Shown: positions 29,745 through 37,322 of the stretch, one piece after another
Position numbering within the stretch: the first letter of the stretch is position 1
Layout of the letters: each line of letters starts with the position of its first letter
Source of the DNA: JACRIM01 sp964605185
GTDB taxonomy: Bacteria; Planctomycetota; Phycisphaerae; UBA1845; UTPLA1
Assembly (NCBI GenBank): GCA_964605185.1
Contig: CAZSBF010000038.1
Location: 1 to 37,322 of the forward strand
Length of the DNA stretch: 37,322 bases
Direction: 5' to 3'
Position numbers and translations under genes: made by a program
The notes under the pieces: model-generated
The model's input: the letters and a program-made list of their open reading frames with translations, nothing else
Databases searched by the model: none
Told to the model about the DNA's origin: nothing

Positions 29745-30386
29745 ATGAATCACTATCCGACAATCAAACGTCTTTCCCTCTGCGCCCTGTCGCTCGCCGT
29801 GGTATCGGCCTGCCTTGCGACCGGCTGCAAGAAGGAAGAGACCAAGGCCGACACGCAGGTCGCGGCGATTCCACCGGAGTTCACCAAGGAAGCCCTGAAG
29901 AACATGCCGCCCGACCAGGCCTTTGAGAACTTCCGCAAGGCCATGGACCGGGAGGACCTCACCGAAGAGCAGAAGGAGCAGATTCGCGACAACGGCCGCG
30001 AGATCATGGAACAACGCATGGACGAGCGCATCAATGAATACTTCAACGCCCCCGAGGGCGAGAAGAACAAGGTGCTGGACAAGTCCATCGATGAATTTGA
30101 AAAAATGCGCAAGGAGCGCGAAGCGCGCGACGCCGAGCGCGAGAAGATGTCCGAAGAAGACCGCGAGAAGGAGCGGCAGAAGTGGCGCGACCGAAATAAT
30201 GGTCGCGAAGGCTCCCGCACCCAGGCCGAGCGTAAGAACCGATCCGAAAGTCGCAGCGCCGACAAAATGGGCAAGCGCATGGCGTACTTCTCGGCCGTGG
30301 CCAATCGCATGAAGGAGCGCGGCATGGAACCCCCGAATCGCGGACCGTTTGGCGGCGGTGGTCGTGGTCGCGGCCCCGGCGGTTGA
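29745..30386 (+). CDS. Charged, coiled-coil-like lipoprotein
   Basis: 213 residues. The signal has a basic start, a hydrophobic core and the lipobox Leu-Ala-Thr-Gly-Cys (C28), followed by Lys-Lys-Glu-Glu. Residues 45-190 are extremely rich in Glu, Lys, Arg and Asp with helix-favouring spacing, probably coiled coil; the end is Gly/Arg-rich. I do not recognise a family. It begins 9 nt after the pseudopilin-like gene and is followed by a strong terminator, so the two form an operon between two terminators. It may sit in the cell envelope with the pseudopilin; that is inference. Confidence 0.85.
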   Translation: MNHYPTIKRLSLCALSLAVVSACLATGCKKEETKADTQVAAIPPEFTKEALKNMPPDQAFENFRKAMDREDLTEEQKEQIRDNGREIMEQRMDERINEYFNAPEGEKNKVLDKSIDEFEKMRKEREARDAEREKMSEEDREKERQKWRDRNNGREGSRTQAERKNRSESRSADKMGKRMAYFSAVANRMKERGMEPPNRGPFGGGGRGRGPGG

Positions 30387-30415
30387 AAATCGAAATAGGT
30401 TAGGGGATGGAATCC

Positions 30416-30448
30416 GGCCCGCGAGCAAGTCTCGTGGGCCTTTTTTTT
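30416..30448 (+). terminator. Intrinsic terminator after the lipoprotein gene
   Basis: Ten-bp stem GGCCCGCGAG (30416-30425) with CTCGTGGGCC (30431-30440), one G-T pair, followed by eight T (30441-30448). Confidence 0.92.
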
Positions 30449-30475
30449 GACCGGGATGCCTCGCGGGCGAGTGAT

Positions 30476-32074
30476 CTACAGGCAGCCGCCGAGCAGCAGG
30501 CGATCGACGAACGGCGCGATGTCGTTGAGGTCGATGATTTGATCGCCGTTCATGTCAGCGCAGCCACAGCTCGACGCCGTCACCGGGAATCGTAGAACGC
30601 AGTCCATAAACAATGCGATGTCCGACCCATCGGTCGACGAATCGCCGGTCAGGTCGGCCGCACACGTTGCGCACGCCGGTAGCGGCGTGATCCGCATGTA
30701 ATACACATCCTGCTCGCCGTTAAACGTCGCCGCATAGGCAAGGTGCGCGGCATCGTTGAACGAGATCATGTGATAGTAATCACCGATCTTGTTCTGCTGT
30801 GGGAAGCCGATTCGCGAATCCCACAGCGGCGTGAGCGCCCGATTCGCCGACCACGTCGCACCCTCATCCACGGAAAAGGCGTAGTACACTCGAGAGAGCC
30901 TGTTCAGCGGGTCATCGCGCGTATCATTCCAAATGACATCAATGCGCTCATTCGGCGCCACCGACATCGTCCCGAACCACTGCCATGCACTGCTGACAGC
31001 GGAATCATCGTTGACGCGCACGGAGGCGTTCCACGTTTGCCCGCCGTCGTCGCTTCGCGCGAATTTCACATCCGTCGTATCCGGACCAGGCGCATGCACT
31101 GAACACAACATGTAAACACGCGAAGCATTCAACGGACTGGCCGCGATCCAGACTTGTCCGAGTAGTCCGGCCGGATTGGGTATGCCGCCCAGGACCGGTA
31201 TGCCGCCGAGAAAATCACCCGTCACGGAAAAATCGAACGTCGGCGTCACGCCTGCAAACTGCGCGTTCGTGGATTTGGCAACCATAAAAATGGACGAGAC
31301 GCCCGTGATGCCGGTCACGTACACGGCGCCATCCGGCCCGACGGCGGTAACGCCGAAGCGTGGATTGTTGGCAATTGTAACCGGCGTCATCCACGAGTTG
31401 CCGTGATCGGTCGAACGAGTGAACGATGCGCCGGCCGGTCCGCTCGGGCAGGATGCCGCCGTCTGCCACGCCATGTAGAGGTGGCCCTCGCCAACGCCAC
31501 CCGTGCGATCCACATCCATCCATGCCTTGTCACCACCGAACGCAGGAACGATGACGGGCCACGTCATGCCGGCGTTGGCGGAGCGGAAGACATCGACGCA
31601 CAAGGTGTCCTTGAAACTGTTGAAGAAGAATCGGCCCGCATTGTCGGCGCAGAGCACCGGGTCGCTGCGAAACACGCCGGGGGTAAGCACGCCGGGAAAC
31701 GTCCACGTCGCCCCTGCGTCCGTCGTGTAAGCATTACCCGCCTGACGAAAATTCGACGCGATGGTGTCGAACTGTCGCCAGCCGATGGCCATTCGATTCG
31801 GATTGGTAGGGTCGATCGCGATGGATGGTTCGTTCGCCGCGTCGCCGATGATGTTCAGCCCATTGGCGTCGACATTCACCTGCACGCTGCCAGGTGGCGC
31901 GTTGGAAATGCCGCGTAGTCCGCCGCGCATCTGCCCTTCACCGGGGAGATACGGCTGGTCCATTCGCTCCGTCTTGTAGGCGGACTCCTGCCGCCCCGAA
32001 CTTGTCGGCACCGGCACTGCGACTTGACCGACCGCTTCAATCGAAACGGCAAAAAGCGAAACAACGACGAACAT
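30476..32074 (-). CDS. Exported BNR/sialidase-like propeller with paired dockerin-like tail
   Basis: 532 residues. Signal peptide about 1-18. The body has several Asp-box (BNR) repeats: Thr-Asp-Ala-Gly-Ala-Thr-Trp, Ser-Ala-Asn-Ala-Gly-Met-Thr-Trp, Ser-Thr-Asp-His-Gly-Asn-Ser-Trp, Ser-Asp-Asp-Gly-Gly-Gln-Thr-Trp and Val-Asp-Glu-Gly-Ala-Thr-Trp, the mark of sialidase-type beta-propellers, but I cannot point to the arginine triad of true sialidases. The last 60 residues carry two dockerin-like loops (Asp-Leu-Thr-Gly-Asp and Asp-Met-Asn-Gly-Asp), each followed by Asp-Ile-Ala-x-Phe, with flanking cysteines. The ATG at 32074 is used; a GTG three codons upstream is possible. The open frame beyond that is the shadow of the cyclo-ligase gene. 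It converges with the lipoprotein gene. Confidence 0.88.
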   Translation of the reverse strand: MFVVVSLFAVSIEAVGQVAVPVPTSSGRQESAYKTERMDQPYLPGEGQMRGGLRGISNAPPGSVQVNVDANGLNIIGDAANEPSIAIDPTNPNRMAIGWRQFDTIASNFRQAGNAYTTDAGATWTFPGVLTPGVFRSDPVLCADNAGRFFFNSFKDTLCVDVFRSANAGMTWPVIVPAFGGDKAWMDVDRTGGVGEGHLYMAWQTAASCPSGPAGASFTRSTDHGNSWMTPVTIANNPRFGVTAVGPDGAVYVTGITGVSSIFMVAKSTNAQFAGVTPTFDFSVTGDFLGGIPVLGGIPNPAGLLGQVWIAASPLNASRVYMLCSVHAPGPDTTDVKFARSDDGGQTWNASVRVNDDSAVSSAWQWFGTMSVAPNERIDVIWNDTRDDPLNRLSRVYYAFSVDEGATWSANRALTPLWDSRIGFPQQNKIGDYYHMISFNDAAHLAYAATFNGEQDVYYMRITPLPACATCAADLTGDSSTDGSDIALFMDCVLRFPVTASSCGCADMNGDQIIDLNDIAPFVDRLLLGGCL

Positions 32075-32165
32075 GCGATTCACACCACTCCACGCGAAGT
32101 GTAGAACTGCGGCAGGTGTCTCCCAATTCGATACGATCGGGTTTGCTGATATGCGGACGTTTGAC

Positions 32166-32735
32166 TTACGGATCAAACCGACGCACTGCCGCGTCCGTGA
32201 CCAGCATGTGCATCTTCTTGTCCAACGGCCCGGCCGGGATGGAACCCACCAACTGCTCTTCAAACGCCAGCCCGCAGGCCACGCCGCGGAAATCGGGCTT
32301 CGACAAAAACCGGTCGTAGAACCCGCGGCCGCGACCGAGGCGGTTGCCGAAGGGGTCGAAGCCAAGGCCCGGCACGATGACCAGGTCGATCAACTGCGTC
32401 GGGATCGGCAGGCCGTGGATTGGTTCGCGGATGCCGAGTTGATTGTTCTCCGCCACGTCATCATCGAGGTTGCGAATCTCGATGGGGATCATCTGCCGGC
32501 TTTCCCAGCTCACCTGCGGCGCGACGACCTTCTTTCGATCCTGCCACGCCTGCAGAACGATGGGTGTCGTGTCCACCTCATTCTGGTGCGTAAGATAGAT
32601 CATCATGATCTCGGCACGACGATACTCCGGCTCGGCGAAAAGCCGCTCGGCCGCCGCCTGGCTCCTCGCTGAGATGACCTCGGGCGTCAGCCCTGACAGG
32701 ATGCCCCGGATTTTCGTGCGGAGTTCTTTTTTCAA
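32166..32735 (-). CDS. 5-formyltetrahydrofolate cyclo-ligase
   Basis: This enzyme converts 5-formyl-THF to 5,10-methenyl-THF with ATP in folate one-carbon metabolism. 189 residues, the normal length. Family signatures: the basic N-terminus Lys-Lys-Glu-Leu-Arg, Glu-Val-Asp-Thr-Thr-Pro-Ile, and the C-terminal Val-Pro-Gly-Leu-Gly-Phe-Asp-Pro-Phe-Gly-Asn-Arg-Leu-Gly-Arg-Gly-Arg-Gly-Phe-Tyr-Asp motif that binds phosphate and folate. The start is a TTG at 32735 with GAGGG about four bases upstream. It is divergent from the WecA-like gene and 91 nt upstream of the BNR-like gene on the same strand. Confidence 0.95.
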   Translation of the reverse strand: MKKELRTKIRGILSGLTPEVISARSQAAAERLFAEPEYRRAEIMMIYLTHQNEVDTTPIVLQAWQDRKKVVAPQVSWESRQMIPIEIRNLDDDVAENNQLGIREPIHGLPIPTQLIDLVIVPGLGFDPFGNRLGRGRGFYDRFLSKPDFRGVACGLAFEEQLVGSIPAGPLDKKMHMLVTDAAVRRFDP

Positions 32736-32808
32736 TCAACCCTCTTCCGTTCCACTGCGTAACAATATAGACGGACCCCGCGAACATCAATAGCATGGCA
32801 TCCGCGTG

Positions 32809-33903
32809 ATGAAACAGGCCGCACTTCCGCTCTTTGCCGCGCTCACCGGCGGCGCGATCAGCCTCGTCGGCACATGGATCGTTCGTCGAATCGCCCTTCG
32901 CGTCGGATTCGTCGACCATCCCGGCGGACACAAAGGCCACGCACAGCCCGTCGCACTCGGCGGCGGCGTGGCCATCGCGGCGGCCGTTGTGTTGCCGATG
33001 CTCGGAGCCGTCGCGCTTGCGAACTTCGGCGCGGCGGAGTGGCTGCCCGAGGCCGCGCGCATTCATACCGGCGGCATCGTCACGAAGACGCCGCTTGCAA
33101 TGGGGATCGTCGCGGCCATCGTTGTCATGTGCGCCATGGGCTTATACGACGACCGACGTCCAATGAAGGCCCTTCCGAAACTACTTATACAGATCGCCGT
33201 CGCGGCCGCGCTGGTGCTCGCGTTCGATCTGCGTCTGCTTTCGCACCTCGGATACGCCCCGTCGTGTGCGCTGTCGATCCTCTGGATCCTGACGTTGATG
33301 AACTCGCTCAATTTCCTCGACAACATGGACGGGCTCGCCGCCGGCGTCGCCATGATTGCATCGACCGTGTTCGCGGCAGCCGCATTTCACGACGGACAGG
33401 TCTTCGTGCCCGCGTGTTGCATGGCGCTGGCCGGTGCGACAGCGGGTTTCCTGCCGATGAATGTTCACCCGGCGAAGATCTTCATGGGCGACGCGGGGAG
33501 CCAAGTCATCGGCATGTTGCTCGCGGTGTTCACGATCCTTACGACCTTTGCCGACCCGGCCCGCGGGCAGAAGCCCATCGGGGCGCTCGCTCCGCTCGTG
33601 GTTATGGCCGTGCCGCTGTATGACACGTTTAGCGTTGTGTTTCTGCGTTGGCGGATCGGCGCGCCGATCTGGACCGGCGACCGGCGGCATTTTTCGCACC
33701 GGCTCGTGCAACGCGGCTTCGGCGTGCGCAGCGCGGTGCTGCTGATCTGGCTCGCCACGCTTGTCACGGCGCTGCCCGCGCTGCTGTTGGCGACGGCGTC
33801 GTGGACGCTGGCGTGGTGCATCGCGGGCGAGACGTTGCTCGTCGTCGGCATTGTCGCCCTTCTCGAATGGACCGGCTCACGGCAGCCGCGGGCGGAGCAG
33901 TGA
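32809..33903 (+). CDS. Polyprenyl-phosphate sugar-1-phosphate transferase (WecA/TagO-like)
   Basis: 364 residues with about 10-11 membrane helices, in the MraY/WecA (glycosyltransferase 4) family. It should load a HexNAc-1-phosphate onto undecaprenyl phosphate, the first step of a surface glycan. Motifs: Gly-Leu-Tyr-Asp-Asp-Arg (DD at 114-115), Asn-Phe-Leu-Asp-Asn-Met-Asp-Gly-Leu (168-176), Phe-Met-Gly-Asp-Ala-Gly-Ser (225-231) and a cytoplasmic Asp-Arg-Arg-His-Phe-Ser-His-Arg-Leu late in the protein, the WecA/TagO-type basic loop (HxHH variant). The ATG at 32809 is used; GTG immediately before it is also possible. The next gene starts 1 nt after its stop, so they form an operon. The sugar substrate cannot be told. 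Confidence 0.93.
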   Translation: MKQAALPLFAALTGGAISLVGTWIVRRIALRVGFVDHPGGHKGHAQPVALGGGVAIAAAVVLPMLGAVALANFGAAEWLPEAARIHTGGIVTKTPLAMGIVAAIVVMCAMGLYDDRRPMKALPKLLIQIAVAAALVLAFDLRLLSHLGYAPSCALSILWILTLMNSLNFLDNMDGLAAGVAMIASTVFAAAAFHDGQVFVPACCMALAGATAGFLPMNVHPAKIFMGDAGSQVIGMLLAVFTILTTFADPARGQKPIGALAPLVVMAVPLYDTFSVVFLRWRIGAPIWTGDRRHFSHRLVQRGFGVRSAVLLIWLATLVTALPALLLATASWTLAWCIAGETLLVVGIVALLEWTGSRQPRAEQ

Positions 33904-33904
33904 C

Positions 33905-36442
33905 ATGACCGCACGACGCGAGAAGGCCGAATCATCGCTTCGCCCATTCGTGGAACATGCCGCGCTGCTGGTGCTGCTCGCGCTCATCCCCTTGCGCGCT
34001 GTCATCGGCGAGACGCACACCTTCGAGGTCGCCCGCAGCCTGCGCACGCTCGATGCACCGGCCGGCGCATCCCCCGCGACGACCTTCGCCATCAACGCAC
34101 TCATCTTCGCCGTCACCGGCCTCGTGCTCGTCCTGAGGCAATGGTCTGGCGCAGGCTATCGCCGCACCGGCGCCGAGTGGGGTGCGGCCATCCTCGCCGT
34201 CGCGATGTGCATCTCCACCTGGCGCGCCGGGCAGAAGCACCTCGCCATCATCGGCAGCGTCGACTTTCTCGGCTTCATCGCGTACTTCATCGCCCTGTCG
34301 CAACTGCTGCGCCGCCCGTGGCAGGTGCGCCTTGCGCTCACCGTCATCCTCACCACCGGCGCGGTGATGATCACCAAATGCGCGTACCAGCGATTCGTCG
34401 AGCACCCCGAAACGCTGCAGTATTACATTGAGCACAAGGCCGAATTGATCTCGCAGAACCAGTCGAACCCCGGCTTTATCTACGACTACGAGCAGCGACT
34501 CAAAGGCGGCTCGATGACGGGCTACTTCTCGCATCCGAACGTGCTGGCGAGCTACTTGATCCTTGTGATTCTCACCGGGCTGGGCGTCGCGCGGGCACGC
34601 ATCGCGAACGGTTCGTGGTTGTCGGCCCTATCCCCCGCGCTCATTGCCATGGCCGGCGGTGCGACGTTAATCGGCGCGCAGAGCAAGGGCGCGGCGGCGG
34701 CGCTGGGCATTGCCCTCGTCGTGTGGATCGTCGGCGAGCGGTTACGAAATTTCTTCCGAGCGCGCCCCGGCCGCGCGGTCGGCGCAGTATGGGCGTGCAT
34801 CCTCGCGATCGCCGTCGCACTCACGCTGACGCTGCAAGTGAAGCCCGGCGCACTGGGTCTCTCCATGCTCTACCGCCATTTCTACTGGCGCGCATCGGCC
34901 GCGATGATGATCGATCAAGGCCCGTGGGGCGTCGGCGCGGGCAACTTCGGTCGATTCTTCACGCGCTACAAGGATGTCGAATGCCCCGAGGACGTGGAAG
35001 ACCCGCACAGTTGGGTGGTCCGCGCGGCAACCGAGTGGGGCGTGCTTGGCTTGGTCGGCCTCGTTGCGGTGTTAGTGGGAATCTCACGGAGGATCGCGAA
35101 GAACGCCAAAGCGGAACGTGTGGCACCGACTAATAGTCGGTGCGAATCTCCCGCTCCACCAAAAGGCACTTGGCTCGAACTCCCCGAAGGCTCGCTGCAC
35201 ACCTCCTCCATCATCCTCTCCAGTGCCGCCATCGGCCTCCTGTTCTTCACCGTCTGGTTCGTTACGCTCTTCGACGCCCCGCCGCCATACATCGTGCTGA
35301 CGCTTTTCATCCCGGCGGCGACGTGGTTTCTTGGGTTCAATCTGATCGGGCACGCAGTAAACCCAAGAACCAGCGGATCGATGCTCCTGCTTATGTCGGC
35401 GATTGGGGCCTTCCTTGCTGGAGTGTGGCTCGCGACATTTACCGAAACTCATGCCGCGTACTTTGGATCATCCTTCGTCTTTGCAACAGTGCTTCTCCTC
35501 ATGGGAATCAAGAGTTCAAGGGTGGACTCCGATTCCTATCGCACGTTCTCCGACGCCCCACTCGGCCCCATGCTCGCCGCCCTCTCCGCCGGCCTGCTCG
35601 GCTTCGTGATCCACTCCGGCATCGACCTCGCCATGTTCACCGACGGCGCGGCGACGACGTTCTTCGCACTGCTGGCTATCGCGGTGACAAGTAGGGTCCG
35701 CTGTGCGGACCAATCGGTGCCAGAAACGCTCTCGCGGCGCGTGAAACATCCCTACGCCATTCCGGTCACTTGTCTTTTATTCGTTGGCAGCCTCTGCGTG
35801 CTCTACGTCAAAGCGGGCATGGCAAACACATGGCTGGCGTCGGCTCGCCGGGCACCAACGAATCAATCAGTTGATGAGTATGGCTGGCCGCAAGGCTCAC
35901 ACGAATACAACAAGGCGATATCAATGTATCGCTCAGATTCGACGGCAATCGATGAGCTAATCGACATGTGCATTCCATTCATAGCTACAACAAAACAGTG
36001 CGACGAATTACTTGGCTACGTCGTTGATTTCGTCAAGCAGGATCCGCATAACGCGCTTATTCACCATTACCGCGCAATCCTCTATGCCCAACAATTCGAA
36101 CTCGCTATGCGAGCGGCGTCTTCCACTCAAGCCTCAAGCCTCAAGCCTCAAGCCTTATCCGACCTCGATCTCGCCATCGGCTGCGCTCGCGAAGCCCTCG
36201 CCGCTCACCCCACCAGTCCGCAGCGACACATGTTTGTCGCCGACCTTCTCGAACGCCGTGCCGCAGCATCCGACTCGCCCGCCGACCGCGCACGTTTCAA
36301 CACCGACGCCGCGAGCGAACTCCAAACCGCCCTCGACCTCGACGCCCGGCGAATCTACGTCTCACCGCTGCATCGAATGACAAAGGAAATGCGCGAGGGG
36401 CTAGAGAAGCGAATCGCCCGTCTGCGCGGCGTATCCATGTGA
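33905..36442 (+). CDS. O-antigen ligase/polymerase-like polytopic protein (Wzy_C)
   Basis: 845 residues. About 12-14 membrane helices fill 15-690, with the Wzy_C pattern in the main periplasmic loop: Gly-Val-Gly-Ala-Gly-Asn-Phe and Asp-Pro-His-Ser-Trp (H368) followed by Glu-Trp-Gly-Val-Leu-Gly. The C-terminal 150 residues are soluble and helical, TPR-like. Together with the adjacent WecA-like gene this suggests a glycan assembly or ligation step at the outer face of the inner membrane. Odd features: two perfect palindromes read through in frame at residues about 406-413 and 596-602, both in hydrophilic linkers, and a 7-bp repeat x4 at about 741-750. The gene is nevertheless open throughout. 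The ATG at 33905 follows the WecA-like stop directly; the long frame upstream of it is a shadow. Confidence 0.9.
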   Translation: MTARREKAESSLRPFVEHAALLVLLALIPLRAVIGETHTFEVARSLRTLDAPAGASPATTFAINALIFAVTGLVLVLRQWSGAGYRRTGAEWGAAILAVAMCISTWRAGQKHLAIIGSVDFLGFIAYFIALSQLLRRPWQVRLALTVILTTGAVMITKCAYQRFVEHPETLQYYIEHKAELISQNQSNPGFIYDYEQRLKGGSMTGYFSHPNVLASYLILVILTGLGVARARIANGSWLSALSPALIAMAGGATLIGAQSKGAAAALGIALVVWIVGERLRNFFRARPGRAVGAVWACILAIAVALTLTLQVKPGALGLSMLYRHFYWRASAAMMIDQGPWGVGAGNFGRFFTRYKDVECPEDVEDPHSWVVRAATEWGVLGLVGLVAVLVGISRRIAKNAKAERVAPTNSRCESPAPPKGTWLELPEGSLHTSSIILSSAAIGLLFFTVWFVTLFDAPPPYIVLTLFIPAATWFLGFNLIGHAVNPRTSGSMLLLMSAIGAFLAGVWLATFTETHAAYFGSSFVFATVLLLMGIKSSRVDSDSYRTFSDAPLGPMLAALSAGLLGFVIHSGIDLAMFTDGAATTFFALLAIAVTSRVRCADQSVPETLSRRVKHPYAIPVTCLLFVGSLCVLYVKAGMANTWLASARRAPTNQSVDEYGWPQGSHEYNKAISMYRSDSTAIDELIDMCIPFIATTKQCDELLGYVVDFVKQDPHNALIHHYRAILYAQQFELAMRAASSTQASSLKPQALSDLDLAIGCAREALAAHPTSPQRHMFVADLLERRAAASDSPADRARFNTDAASELQTALDLDARRIYVSPLHRMTKEMREGLEKRIARLRGVSM
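35123..35143. repeat. REP-like palindrome inside the Wzy_C gene
   Basis: Perfect 9-bp arms GCACCGACT (35123-35131) and AGTCGGTGC (35135-35143) with loop AAT. It encodes a linker (Ala-Pro-Thr-Asn-Ser-Arg-Cys) between membrane segments. No GTAG precedes it. Confidence 0.75.
35691..35711 (+). repeat. GTAG-led REP-like palindrome inside the Wzy_C gene
   Basis: GTAG (35691-35694), then GGTCCGC (35695-35701), loop TGT and GCGGACC (35705-35711). It has the REP layout with a different arm sequence from the REPs near the transposase. It is read in frame as Ser-Arg-Val-Arg-Cys-Ala-Asp. Confidence 0.75.
36127..36154 (+). repeat. Heptanucleotide tandem repeat, TCAAGCC x4
   Basis: Four perfect copies of a 7-bp unit inside the Wzy_C-like coding sequence. 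Since 7 is not a multiple of 3, gain or loss of one unit would shift the frame and remove the last ~95 residues. Confidence 0.9.
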
Positions 36443-36479
36443 TTGGCATTCCAATGGACCACGACAACACACGATCTAG

Positions 36480-37097
36480 TCATCGAGCCATAAGGTTCCT
36501 TGGGCATTCGAAAGCCCGGGATTGGACAATTTCCATTGCCTGCCGTCGCCATTTGTCGTCGAACATCTTCGTCGCGACCTTATTGGCAAGCTCAGGGTAT
36601 TTCGCGTTAAGAAAAAGTGCCGTATCCCGGAGGTTTCGTCCGGTGCGCCATGCATGGCCGCCACCAGACTGATTGGCTTCAACCATTACATTCAGCACAG
36701 GCGTGAAAACCTCTGGCCCGAGCGGAAAGACGGCCTGGAATACGTGAAACATCGCCTCGCTTCGCGAGTTGTGGTTCCCGATCCGTCGAGCCGCAGCGAT
36801 CAACTCGTCGATGCGACCCGCGATGCTGGAGGTAACTCCCCGATTCACCAACGCACTGAGCGGCCATGCCGATGACCCCACCGCCTTATACGGATCTTGG
36901 CAAGACATTGCGGCCGCAAATGACTCGTCAATGATCCGTGCAATATGCTGATCATCCCCGGTGTGGAATGCAATATGGGCTAGCGCCTGAGCCTTGAACC
37001 ATCCATCCGGAATCGAGATTGAAATGCCATATGCCCGCGCGGCGTCGATCTTCGCGAGTTCAATCGCATCGTCACGCATTCCCGTTGAGACCGCCAT
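36480..37097 (-). CDS. Hypothetical helical protein downstream of lysA
   Basis: 205 residues, no signal peptide or membrane helix. Predominantly helical with repeated Ala-x-Ala-His/Phe patterns (for example Trp-Phe-Lys-Ala-Gln-Ala-Leu-Ala-His-Ile-Ala and Ser-Arg-Ser-Glu-Ala-Met-Phe-His-Val-Phe), which suggests alpha-helical repeats of about 40-45 residues similar to HEAT or TPR folds. I do not recognise the family. The ATG at 37097 lies 3 nt after the lysA stop, so it is probably translationally coupled to lysA. It converges with the Wzy_C-like gene; 37 bp separate their ends, with no terminator seen. Confidence 0.75.
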   Translation of the reverse strand: MAVSTGMRDDAIELAKIDAARAYGISISIPDGWFKAQALAHIAFHTGDDQHIARIIDESFAAAMSCQDPYKAVGSSAWPLSALVNRGVTSSIAGRIDELIAAARRIGNHNSRSEAMFHVFQAVFPLGPEVFTPVLNVMVEANQSGGGHAWRTGRNLRDTALFLNAKYPELANKVATKMFDDKWRRQAMEIVQSRAFECPRNLMAR

Positions 37098-37100
37098 TGC

Positions 37101-37322
37101 CTATTGCTCGCCTTCGCATTTCAGCAGAGATTCATATGTCTCCCGCCGTCGGATCACCCGAAACGCCACGCCCTCCACCAGCACTTCCGGCGGGTTCGGG
37201 CGCGAGTTGTAGTGGCTCGCCATTGCCATGCCATACGCCCCCGCCGTGAAGATCGAGACGAGGTCGCCGCGCTGCATCGGCGGCCGCATCCGATCCTTCG
37301 CCACAAAATCCCCGCACTCGCC
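37101..37322 (-). CDS. lysA: Diaminopimelate decarboxylase, C-terminal part; 5' end beyond window
   Basis: Only the last 73 residues are in the window; the frame is open to the right edge. LysA decarboxylates meso-diaminopimelate to lysine with PLP. The visible part begins with Gly-Glu-Cys-Gly-Asp-Phe-Val-Ala-Lys-Asp-Arg, which holds the catalytic Cys region (normally Cys-Glu-Ser-x-Asp) contributed across the dimer, then Arg-Gly-Asp-Leu-Val-Ser-Ile-Phe and Ala-Gly-Ala-Tyr-Gly-Met-Ala-Met-Ala-Ser-His-Tyr-Asn, whose Tyr contacts substrate and PLP, and the closing Arg-Pro-x-Pro-Pro-Glu-Val-Leu-Val. The hypothetical gene follows directly. Confidence 0.93.
   Translation of the reverse strand, partial: GECGDFVAKDRMRPPMQRGDLVSIFTAGAYGMAMASHYNSRPNPPEVLVEGVAFRVIRRRETYESLLKCEGEQ

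Noticed and set aside
28968..30428. 486-codon minus-strand frame across the pseudopilin and lipoprotein genes
   Set aside because: It would cross two intrinsic terminators and lie opposite two well-supported genes; low-complexity translation.

Overview
The window looks like a chromosome segment from a planctomycete-type bacterium (phylum Planctomycetota; possibly a Phycisphaerae-like lineage, which is inference). The signs are: secreted proteins ending in paired dockerin-like loops; proteins with repeated Asp-Cys-Asn-x-Asn-Gly stretches; two PEP-CTERM proteins; a DUF1800/DUF1501 pair; a membrane protein with a Cys-x-x-Cys-Gly-Tyr-Asp-Leu-Arg-Gly zinc ribbon; and a lone single-domain RRM protein. 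GC content is high except in a few secreted-protein genes, such as the one at 1-2175. No rRNA, tRNA or CRISPR array was found.

Layout. 1-2175: the 5' part of a secreted beta-propeller-like repeat gene (minus strand) that runs off the left edge. 2331-2354: a solo REP palindrome. 2423-6633: housekeeping genes ribH, nusB and ftsY on the plus strand. Between ribH and nusB lies a minus-strand set: an RRM RNA-binding protein, and a fatty acid desaturase with a DUF6197-like protein. 6653-7351: a Y1 (IS200/IS605-type) transposase gene bracketed by mirrored hairpins and REP palindromes. 7371-12398: a zinc-ribbon membrane protein, a VanZ-like protein, a divergent STT3-type oligosaccharyltransferase, and a TPR protein. 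12598-16691: endonuclease V, a large exported protein of unknown function, and a NADAR-domain protein. 16863-24980: a block rich in exported proteins (two PEP-CTERM proteins, DUF1501, DUF1800, a dockerin-tailed protein) plus a hotdog thioesterase. 25243-26035: two small membrane proteins. 26442-30386: ClpC, a pseudopilin-like protein and a charged lipoprotein, with two strong terminators. 30476-32735: a dockerin-tailed BNR-like protein and 5-formyltetrahydrofolate cyclo-ligase. 32809-36442: a WecA/TagO-type transferase and an O-antigen-ligase-like polytopic protein. 36480-37322: a hypothetical protein and the 3' end of lysA.

How the genes work together. Core metabolism (riboflavin, lysine, folate), transcription antitermination (NusB), membrane targeting (FtsY) and proteolysis (ClpC) are mixed with an envelope and glycan theme: a polyprenyl-phosphate sugar-1-phosphate transferase, a Wzy_C-like protein, an STT3 oligosaccharyltransferase and PEP-CTERM/dockerin-tailed exported proteins. 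The most notable non-genic structures are a mirrored hairpin-REP-hairpin arrangement around the transposase, two further REP-like palindromes read in frame inside the Wzy_C-like gene, a 4x7-bp tandem repeat in that same gene, and an orphan dockerin tail without a gene. All functional statements rest on motif recognition by eye; no database search was run.
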